The notes under the pieces were generated by a model. That model was given only the letters and a program-made list of their open reading frames with translations. It made no database searches and had not been told where the DNA came from. From Mesorhizobium sp. (lineage in GTDB: Bacteria; Pseudomonadota; Alphaproteobacteria; Rhizobiales; Rhizobiaceae): DNA of 64,000 nt. Where the stretch lies: NCBI RefSeq assembly GCF_004963255.1, contig NZ_SUGA01000010.1, forward strand, positions 117,033 through 181,032. Direction: 5' to 3'. The position numbers and the translations under genes are program-made. Shown here one piece after another: positions 57,424 to 64,000 of this stretch (position 1 is the first letter of the stretch; every line of letters begins with the position of its first letter).

Positions 57424-57552
57424 TGTTGCTCAAGGTACTGGAAATCCGCCATCTTCATGCCCGGTTCATGTTGGAACCTTAACTTGGGTAACTGGTTTGC
57501 TGGCGAAGATTCGCCCGTCAGAAGCCAGAGTCGACCGGAGAGCTTGACCCCC

Positions 57553-59088
57553 ATGCTGCGCTTGATCTTTTCCCTTTCGGCACTCGCGGCCGGGCTGGCG
57601 TCTTCCGGCGCGTTCGCCGCGCCGAGCGCGGATGGCCCGCAAGGCGTGCGCCCAGCTGAACGCGGCGCGCTGATGCTGGCCCAGGAAGGCAATATCGATA
57701 TCTATTACGACGCCAGGGGCAATCGGGTGCTGGTCGATGCCGATACTGGCAAGGTCATCGCTATCCAGCCGCCGGGGAGCAGGCTCGACCGCCGCGCGCT
57801 GCGCCGGCAGATGCGCATGCAGGAGCTCGGCCGCGCGCCGGCCGAGGACGACGACCGCTACTATCTCGACAACCCCGAGGACATGGCGCGCTTCCGCCGG
57901 CGGCAGCTGGAGGAGAACGGCCGGGTCATCCCGCCGCCAGCCGACGAATACGATCCCAACGGCGACAATTCCGTCGATGCCTATCCGCCGGCGCCCAACA
58001 ATGACGAAGGCTACGCCACCACCTATCCGGAAGAGCCAAAGTCCAACACGATCAAGCGCCAGCCGCTGAACGAGGCGTCGATCGACCCTGAGCAGCCGGG
58101 CCAGGGCGAGGTGCTGCAGACCAATCCGGAGGCTTCGTTGCCGCCGAACACGGGCGGCAAGGCCACCGTCGATCCATCGCTGTCGCTCGGGGTGCGCCAG
58201 GACGTTGCGGCCCTGCAGGTGCTGCTCGACCGCGGCGGCGCTTCGCCGGGCGTGATCGACGGGCGTTTCGGCTCGAATGTCGACAAGGCGCTGGCCGCCT
58301 ATAACGAGATCAACGGCACCAATCTCAAATCGACCGATGCGGTCGGCATCCAGGCGGCGCTCGCCCAGTCGGGCGGCGACGCCTTCGCTTCCTACACGAT
58401 CACGCCGGAAGATGTCGCCGGCCCGTATGTCGCCTCGATCCCCGAGGACTACAGCCAGAAGGCCAAGCTCGACTGCATGTGCTACACCTCGGTCACCGAG
58501 GCGCTGGCCGAGCGCTTCCACATGGACGAGACCTATCTGAAGTCGATCAACAAGGGGGTGGACTTCAATCGCCCCGGCACGATGATCAAGGTCGCCAATT
58601 TCGGCAAGCTGGTCTCGACGCCGGTGATGCGCATCGTCGCCGACAAGACCAAGAAGGAAGTCTACGCCTATGATGGCAGCGGCAAGCTGGTCGCGGCCTA
58701 TCCGGCCACCATCGGCTCGGCCGACACGCCGTCGCCGACCGGCATCCATGCCGTCTCGCGCATCGCGCTCGACCCGAACTACACCTACAACCCCAACATC
58801 AATTTCAAGCAGGGCCAGAACGACAAGATTCTGACCGTCCCGCCGGGACCGAACGGTCCGGTCGGCTCGGTGTGGATCGCGCTCGACAAGCCGACCTACG
58901 GCATCCACGGCACGCCCGACCCCTCCAAGATCGGCAAGACCGAGAGCCATGGCTGCGTGCGCCTGACCAACTGGGATGCACGCGAGCTCGCTAAGCTGGT
59001 GTCGCCGGGCGTCACGGTGGAGTTCGTCGGCGGACCGACAATCGCGGAGGTCGGCGGGACCTCAACCGATGAGTTTACGCAGCAGTGA
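57553..59088 (+). CDS. L,D-transpeptidase (YkuD domain) with peptidoglycan-binding domain
   Basis: The 511-residue protein has a signal peptide (MLRLIFSLSALAAGLASSGA, cleavage after FA), an acidic Pro-rich linker, a PG_binding_1 domain (about 215-275, DVAALQVLLDRGGASPGVIDGRFGSNVDKAL) and a C-terminal YkuD domain with IHGTPDPSKIGKTESHGCVRLTNWDARELA; the catalytic Cys is in SHGCVRL. It cross-links or anchors peptidoglycan in the periplasm. Its last 27 bp overlap the convergent TMEM175-like gene. Confidence 0.93.
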   Translation: MLRLIFSLSALAAGLASSGAFAAPSADGPQGVRPAERGALMLAQEGNIDIYYDARGNRVLVDADTGKVIAIQPPGSRLDRRALRRQMRMQELGRAPAEDDDRYYLDNPEDMARFRRRQLEENGRVIPPPADEYDPNGDNSVDAYPPAPNNDEGYATTYPEEPKSNTIKRQPLNEASIDPEQPGQGEVLQTNPEASLPPNTGGKATVDPSLSLGVRQDVAALQVLLDRGGASPGVIDGRFGSNVDKALAAYNEINGTNLKSTDAVGIQAALAQSGGDAFASYTITPEDVAGPYVASIPEDYSQKAKLDCMCYTSVTEALAERFHMDETYLKSINKGVDFNRPGTMIKVANFGKLVSTPVMRIVADKTKKEVYAYDGSGKLVAAYPATIGSADTPSPTGIHAVSRIALDPNYTYNPNINFKQGQNDKILTVPPGPNGPVGSVWIALDKPTYGIHGTPDPSKIGKTESHGCVRLTNWDARELAKLVSPGVTVEFVGGPTIAEVGGTSTDEFTQQ

Positions 59089-59709
59089 GGCGCGCGGCGC
59101 GGCGGCATAGATGAGCTGCACCAGCAGGATGAAGCCTATGCTGAGCAGCGGCGTGATCAGGCACAGCGCCGCGCCGACCGCCCACAGGGCCTGCGCCTTG
59201 ACGATGCGATTGTAGACGGTGCGCCGCGTTTCAGCGTCGACGTCCTCGGCGATCATGCCGTTCCTGTCGGCATACCACCAACTGGCGAACAGCGTCGCGC
59301 CCAGCATCAGCAGGTTCAGCCAGTAGACCAGCACCGCGATCCTGAACTCGAGGAAATCGGCCAGCAGGTCGGTCGAGAAGGGCAATAGCGCGATAAAGGC
59401 AAGAAAGCACAGGTTGAGCGTCGCCAGCCTGCGGTCCGACTTCGCGATCAGGCCATGCTGCGCCTGCTGGCCGAACCAGAAGATGGTGAGCGTCAGGAAG
59501 CTCAGCGCATAGGTCAGAAAGCGTGGCGCGAGCGCGAGGATCGCTCCGAGCAGCTCGCCCTCCGAATGCACTGCCTCATGCGCCGGCACCCTGATCTCCA
59601 AAACGATCAGGGTCAGCGCGATGGCGAAGACTCCGTCGGTTATGCCGACGATGCGTCCGCGTCCTTCCGCCGACGGTTCGAGCGGCCGCTTCATGGCTTC
59701 CCCCTCCAT
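59062..59709 (-). CDS. TMEM175 family (DUF1211) potassium-channel-like protein
   Basis: The 215-residue protein has six hydrophobic helices. The N-terminal RGRIVGITDGVFAIALTLIVLEIRVP contains the family's FSDGVFAI-like signature that lines the K+ pore of bacterial TMEM175. These are small leak channels. An alternative start is ATG 59694 (MKRPLEPSAEG). The 3' end overlaps the L,D-transpeptidase gene by 27 bp. Confidence 0.9.
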   Translation of the reverse strand: MEGEAMKRPLEPSAEGRGRIVGITDGVFAIALTLIVLEIRVPAHEAVHSEGELLGAILALAPRFLTYALSFLTLTIFWFGQQAQHGLIAKSDRRLATLNLCFLAFIALLPFSTDLLADFLEFRIAVLVYWLNLLMLGATLFASWWYADRNGMIAEDVDAETRRTVYNRIVKAQALWAVGAALCLITPLLSIGFILLVQLIYAAAPRASLLRKLIG

Positions 59710-59856
59710 GCGTAATGTTGGAACCTAGCACGCGATGAGTGGTTTGCCTTCAAGATTGCCGCTCACCTCGCCACCCGGCCAGTGCCATCTGGTTTCAAGA
59801 ACAGCGATGCTCTGGCTTGTTGTTGCGCCCGCGCAAGAGGGCTAAGCAGGGATCCT

Positions 59857-61410
59857 ATGTCATCCGCGAACGAAACCACCGCCGATTCGCATTCGCCCGC
59901 GCGGGCGAACGGCACGTTCTGTCCCCAGACGCAGCGCACATTCGTGCTGGTGTCGGCAATCCTTGCCTCGGCGCTCGGCTTCATCGACGGCTCGATCCTT
60001 GCGATCGCCATGCCGGCGCTGCGCGCCGACCTCGGCGCCAGCCTGGCCGAGGCGCAGTGGATTTCCAACGCCTATGCGCTGACGCTGTCGGCGCTCATCC
60101 TGGCGGGCGGCGCCGCAGGCGACCGGTTCGGGCTGCGGCGCGCCTTCGTGACCGGCATCGCGCTGTTCATCGCCGCCTCGCTCGCCTGCGCGGTGGCTCC
60201 CGACCCGGCCATATTGATCGCCTTCCGCGCCATCCAGGGCATCGGCGCGGCGATCATGGTGCCGGGCAGCCTCGCCATCATCGCCAAAGCCTATCCGAAG
60301 AAAGAGCGCGGCCGGGCGATCGGCATCTGGGCCGCCGCTTCGGCGCTGACCACGGCGCTCGGCCCTGTTCTGGGCGGCTTCGTTTTGACGACGTTCGGCA
60401 ACGGGGTCTGGCGCGCGATCTTCGCCATCAACCTGCCGCTTGGGCTGATCTCGATCTATCTGCTTTTGGCCAAGGTGCCGGCCGACAAACCGACCGAAAA
60501 ACGCAGCCTCGACCTTGGGGGCGCCGCGCTGGCGACGCTTGCCTTCGGCCTGCTCGCCTATGGGCTGACGGCCATGAATGCCGAAGGCGGCGGAATGCTG
60601 TCAACGCCCGCGATCGTTGCCGGTGTGGCCCTGCTCTTTTTCTTCATCGCTTATGAGCGCTGGCAGCGCGATCCGATGATCGATCTCGGCCTGTTCCGCA
60701 TCCGCGCCTTTGCCGGCGCCAACCTGGCGACATTCTTCCTCTATTTCGCGCTGTCGGCCAATCTGTTCTACCTGCCGATGCTTCTGATCGCCGGCTGGAG
60801 GTTGAGCGAGGCCGAGGTCGGCTTCATCTTCCTGCCGTTGTCGGCATTGATCGCGCTTCTGTCCGGGCCAGTCGGCCAGTGGTCGGACCGGATCGGTCCG
60901 CGCTTTCCGATCGCCAGCGGCAGCATGGTCGTCGCCATCGCCTTCGCCGGCCTCGCTTTGCTCACGCATTTCGGCATCCACAATTTCTGGACCGGGACAT
61001 TTCCGCTGATGGCGCTGATGGGGCTAGGCATGGCGCAAGTCGTGTCACCGTTGTCGACCGCGGTCATGACGTCCGTCGAGGATAAGGATACCGGCGCCGC
61101 GTCCGGCATCAACAACGCGGTCTCGCGCGTCGGCGGCCTGATCGCCGTGGCGGCGATGGGTTCGCTGGCGGCCTGGGTTTACGCGCGGATCATCGGCAAT
61201 GCTTCCGGGGTGCCAGGTTTCGGCGAGCCGCCCGCTTCCGGGCTTGCGGCCAATCTCGACGCGGCCAGAGTGGCGGCAAGCGATTCGGCTTTCACCGCGG
61301 TCGCGGCGGTCACGGCGCTGCTTTGCGTGCTTTCTTCCCTTATCGCCTGGTTCACGGTTCCCGGACAAGCATCGCCCTGGCCGCGGCAGACAGACGAATC
61401 GCGCGATTAG
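59857..61410 (+). CDS. MFS drug exporter, DHA2 (14-helix) family
   Basis: The 517-residue protein is an EmrB-like major facilitator: AILASALGFIDGSILAIAMPALRADLGASLAEAQWISNAYALTL, the motif A GDRFGLRRAF, and motif C GPVLGGFVLTTFG. About fourteen helices. It exports drugs or toxic organics by proton antiport. No EmrA-like partner is adjacent. GGGATCCT precedes ATG 59857. A half repeat of the GCAATTCCGG type follows its stop. Confidence 0.92.
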   Translation: MSSANETTADSHSPARANGTFCPQTQRTFVLVSAILASALGFIDGSILAIAMPALRADLGASLAEAQWISNAYALTLSALILAGGAAGDRFGLRRAFVTGIALFIAASLACAVAPDPAILIAFRAIQGIGAAIMVPGSLAIIAKAYPKKERGRAIGIWAAASALTTALGPVLGGFVLTTFGNGVWRAIFAINLPLGLISIYLLLAKVPADKPTEKRSLDLGGAALATLAFGLLAYGLTAMNAEGGGMLSTPAIVAGVALLFFFIAYERWQRDPMIDLGLFRIRAFAGANLATFFLYFALSANLFYLPMLLIAGWRLSEAEVGFIFLPLSALIALLSGPVGQWSDRIGPRFPIASGSMVVAIAFAGLALLTHFGIHNFWTGTFPLMALMGLGMAQVVSPLSTAVMTSVEDKDTGAASGINNAVSRVGGLIAVAAMGSLAAWVYARIIGNASGVPGFGEPPASGLAANLDAARVAASDSAFTAVAAVTALLCVLSSLIAWFTVPGQASPWPRQTDESRD

Positions 61411-61439
61411 AGCAATTCCAGGAAAAGTGTGAGCGGTTG
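61409..61439. repeat. Half copy of the GCAATTCCGG repeat (inverted orientation)
   Basis: AGAGCAATTCCAGGAAAAGTG continuing to GTT is the exact reverse complement of the right half of copy B (54061-54092). The other half has degenerated. Confidence 0.8.
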
Positions 61440-61515
61440 AGCTCAGCGGCTTCGCCTAAGCATTCCATCCGCAATCGCGTTGAAAGCCAAGAGGCAGAGC
61501 GGCTCCTGGAACTGC

Positions 61516-63495
61516 TCAGTTCGGAAGTTGCGAATCAGTCTTGGCGCTGGCGACCTTCAGCGAGTTGCCGTCTTCCTGCTTCAGAAGATCGTCGATGCGC
61601 TCGCGCTCTTTCTTGAAGGCCACGAGATCGTCACCCTTCAGCACCTTGCCGACCGGCAGGCGCACGCGCATTGAATCGACCTTGGTGCCGTTGACGATCA
61701 GCTCGTAGTGAAGATGCGGGCCCGTCGACAGGCCGGTCTGGCCGAGATAGCCGATGACCTGGCCTTGGCGGACATGGACGCCGGGCTCGATGCCTTTGGC
61801 AAAAGCGCTCTGGTGGTTGTAGGACGTCTCGTAGCCATTGGCATGGCGGATGATGATCTGCTTGCCATAGCCGCCGGCCCAGCCGGCCTTTTCCACGACG
61901 CCATTGCCGGCCGCGATGATGGGCGATCCGATGGGGGCAGCCCAGTCCGTGCCGGTGTGCATGCGCACATAGCCTAGAATGGGGTGACGGCGCGCGCCGA
62001 AGCCGGAGGTGAAGCGCCCGTTGGGCAGCGGGTTGCGCAACAGGAACTGCTTGGCGCTCGAACCGTTCTCGTCGAAATAGTCGGTGCTGCCGTCCTGCAT
62101 CTGGAAGCGATAGAAATTCCGCGTCTGCCCGCCAAAGGTCGCCGACACGTAGAGAAGCTCGGAATTGTCGGAGGTCTGGTCGTCGCCGTCGGGCTGCGAG
62201 AACAGGACCTCCAGCCGGTCGGCCGGCGAAAGCCGCGACTGGAAATCGACGTCGGAAGCGAGAAGCTTGATCAGCTTCTGCGTCATCGCTTTCGACATGC
62301 CGTAGGAATAGGCGGTGCGATAGATGCCGTCATAGACATTGGGCAGGTTGCCGCGCACCACCACCGGCTGCGAATCGTCGAACGCCGTCAAAAGCTCGGG
62401 ATTTGGCTCCGGTTCCTGAGCCGGCACATATTGGCCGCGGTCGTCGAGCGCGATGGTGACGATGTGCGTGGTCTTGTCATAGACGCTGGTGCGCACGACC
62501 TTGGCGATGTCGCCGCGCACTTCGAGGCCGACACGCAGCACCGTCCCGGCCTTGAGCGCCGTGGCGTTCAACAGCTTGCCGATCGCTTCCGCCATGCCGG
62601 TGGCGTCGTCGCCGGTGTAGCCCGAATCGGCATAGGCCTCGGCGATATCGGTATCCTTGGTGAAGGGGATGATTTCCTCGGCGAAGGCCGGCGTCTGGTC
62701 GTCCAGCGTTGCGCGCGGCGCCACCGAAACGTTTTCCTGGGTGATCTTCACGTCGTAGGAACCGGCCATCGATTCGGCGAAGGCGTCGCCGAATCGCTGC
62801 GGATCGACATAATGCAGCGCCGCCACCTGGACGGCGCCGTCGCTCAAGCCGTTGCTGGCGTCGCGAACCACCTTTTCCACCTCGTCGGCCGACAGGTCGC
62901 TCTTTTCATCGAATGAAGCCGTCTCGATCGGGAAATCGACCGTCTTGAGGCTCATTTCGCTCTCGACCTTGGCGCCGTAGATCTGCGCGGCGGCCGCGGT
63001 CGCCGTTGCCGGCTGGGCGTTGTCGTCGCTGTCGTCGCCGAAGACCTGCAACGGGTCGAAGGGCGGATAGGGGCGGTTGGTGGTGTGGCCGGCGGCCAGA
63101 GCCATCTTGATCTGCACGAAAGGCATGGTGTGGATGACGTCGCGGTCACCGACCTTGGTGACCATCGACACTTCCATGCGCCGCCGGTCCTTCGCCCGGG
63201 CGATCTGGCGGGGTGCCACGAGCCTGGCGGTCTTCGCCTGCTCGCCGGAATCATCGCCGCCGCCGGCAAGACCGATGAGCTCGGCGATTTCCGGCGGAGT
63301 CGCCAATTGCTGGCGGCCATCAAGGGCGGCGAACAAGGCCACGCCCATCAACACGCTCGAGGTCACACCGGTGAGGAAGGTACCCGACAGCCAGCGCGCC
63401 GAGACCTCGCGGCGGTCAGGCGGACCGCTGCGGCCGTCCGCGATCAGCGGCGGCTCGTTGCCGAGTTCGGCTATGACCTCTTCGGTGTCCGGCAT
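61516..63495 (-). CDS. M23 family murein metallopeptidase
   Basis: The protein (659 residues from ATG 63495) has one membrane anchor near residue 45 (WLSGTFLTGVTSSVLMGVALF), a long periplasmic region and a C-terminal peptidase domain with HTGTDWAAPIGSPIIAAG and the metal-binding THLHYEL-like GPHLHYELIV. It is a membrane-anchored DD-endopeptidase-like or amidase-activator-type enzyme. The frame extends up to GTG 63678 without a clear ribosome-binding site; the Arg-rich extra 61 residues look unlike the family, so the shorter start is given. Confidence 0.85.
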   Translation of the reverse strand: MPDTEEVIAELGNEPPLIADGRSGPPDRREVSARWLSGTFLTGVTSSVLMGVALFAALDGRQQLATPPEIAELIGLAGGGDDSGEQAKTARLVAPRQIARAKDRRRMEVSMVTKVGDRDVIHTMPFVQIKMALAAGHTTNRPYPPFDPLQVFGDDSDDNAQPATATAAAAQIYGAKVESEMSLKTVDFPIETASFDEKSDLSADEVEKVVRDASNGLSDGAVQVAALHYVDPQRFGDAFAESMAGSYDVKITQENVSVAPRATLDDQTPAFAEEIIPFTKDTDIAEAYADSGYTGDDATGMAEAIGKLLNATALKAGTVLRVGLEVRGDIAKVVRTSVYDKTTHIVTIALDDRGQYVPAQEPEPNPELLTAFDDSQPVVVRGNLPNVYDGIYRTAYSYGMSKAMTQKLIKLLASDVDFQSRLSPADRLEVLFSQPDGDDQTSDNSELLYVSATFGGQTRNFYRFQMQDGSTDYFDENGSSAKQFLLRNPLPNGRFTSGFGARRHPILGYVRMHTGTDWAAPIGSPIIAAGNGVVEKAGWAGGYGKQIIIRHANGYETSYNHQSAFAKGIEPGVHVRQGQVIGYLGQTGLSTGPHLHYELIVNGTKVDSMRVRLPVGKVLKGDDLVAFKKERERIDDLLKQEDGNSLKVASAKTDSQLPN

Positions 63496-63678
63496 CCAGA
63501 AAGGCTGCTTCTTCCCCAGGCGAAACGGCTTGTCGTTCTCGTTGCGGCCATGACATTTGCCTGTCACGGCCGTTGAAGTCAACGAAGCGGCAAGCCGGCC
63601 GATATCCCCAATGATGCGTCTCTTGCGAGACGGCGCTCTTGTCGTCTGTCGCGGTCGTCTGTTTTTGGGGCGCCTCAC

Positions 63679-63808
63679 ACATACGCGCGCGCCTTCCTTC
63701 TATGGGCTGGTTTCACGCCTTAATGCGGCGGCAATAGGGCCCGCTGTGGATGACCCAAGAGTTGCCGCTGGGGCAGTCGGCTATCGAAAAAGCGGGCTGA
63801 AAAATTCG
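63679..63808. other. Upstream region of the M23 gene and UP-element area, no gene
   Basis: Short frames only. The region is AT-richer towards 63809 and belongs to the divergent promoter area. Confidence 0.5.
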
Positions 63809-63871
63809 TCGCAAAAAATTCAAAAAAGTTCGAAATCGGTGTTGACGCCTCGAGGGAGCTCCGACTATATA
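63809..63871 (+). promoter_or_regulatory. Strong stable-RNA-type promoter with UP-like A tracts
   Basis: AT-rich A tracts (63811-63835, AAAAAATTC and AAAAAAGTTC) precede TTGACG (63842-63847), an 18-nt GC-rich spacer and TATATA (63866-63871). This layout is typical of rrn or tRNA operons in rhizobia. No start codon with a ribosome-binding site follows in the last 130 bases, so the product lies beyond the window; rRNA is inference. Confidence 0.55.
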
Positions 63872-64000
63872 CGCCCCACCAACGACGGCGGCGACGCTGC
63901 TGGCGACCAAGAAGTTCGCTTCTGAGTATCGCGAGAGTTGGACAGAATTCAAGAGAGCCGCGTGAGCGACACTCGGAGGGCCCCGGAGCCGAGAGCGAAG

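Noticed and set aside
63416..63682. 88-codon minus-strand frame starting ATG 63682
   Set aside because: It overlaps the N-terminal region of the M23 gene in another frame and has no recognisable domain.

Overview
The window looks like a chromosomal segment of a high-GC alphaproteobacterium of the order Hyphomicrobiales, most likely Mesorhizobium or a close relative. This is inferred from protein sequence character, from the block lysC-ptsP-prfA-prmC-DUF4167-clpB, from NrsF-type anti-sigma and DUF1127/DUF1178/DUF4167 proteins, from a RirA-type IRO box, and from several families of rhizobial-style intergenic palindromes. Nearly all of it reads as core chromosome. No phage, insertion sequence or CRISPR array was seen.

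Layout. 1-1446: end of a glycerol-3-phosphate/glycerophosphodiester uptake operon (partial ugpC, then a GpdQ-like phosphodiesterase). 1448-2161: a VapBC-type toxin-antitoxin pair with a perfect palindromic operator. 2175-6067: a ferric-iron ABC importer on the minus strand, with an IRO box inside its promoter and a hairpin terminator between the binding-protein gene and the permease gene. 6199-9486: an ECF sigma factor with its NrsF anti-sigma, then a PAS-GGDEF diguanylate cyclase. 9517-12300: 3-hydroxybutyryl-CoA dehydrogenase and both ETF subunits. 12463-20946: housekeeping genes (rhomboid protease, PduO-type adenosyltransferase, HIG1-like protein, SDR, YihY, EamA exporter, GluQRS, AlkA, HNH, DsbB, YqaA). 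21281-23030: tRNA-Leu(CAA) followed by a small gene-poor patch carrying an ABC transmembrane half without an ATPase, the best candidate for acquired DNA. 23031-28470: beta-propeller protein, FemAB-like/flippase envelope pair and small unknowns. 28792-31380: a large AAA-LuxR regulator divergent from a DUF4242 gene. 31500-35415: divergent secA and a parvulin isomerase. 35475-38696: TetR regulator and a translationally coupled argJ-GNAT-mutT set. 38852-46802: Flp pilin, NDUFAF5-like methyltransferase, comF, grxC-nitrilase-DUF1178 operon, MarR/EamA divergent pair, flavin reductase, ubiG, a truncated DUF1089 pseudogene and a monooxygenase-like gene. 47016-56940: lysC, ptsP, prfA, prmC, DUF4167, clpB. 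57055-63495: YjbR, L,D-transpeptidase, TMEM175 channel, DHA2 exporter and M23 endopeptidase. The last 200 bases hold a strong stable-RNA-type promoter firing out of the window.

The most unusual content is intergenic. Two roughly 142-bp imperfect palindromes (19652-19793 and 42861-43002) share a 42-bp core but have different outer arms, each arm complementary to its own partner; both begin at a stop codon and lie between convergent genes. There are also multi-copy palindromes of three other families and an octamer-built hairpin that supplies the C-terminus and stop codon of a transporter gene.
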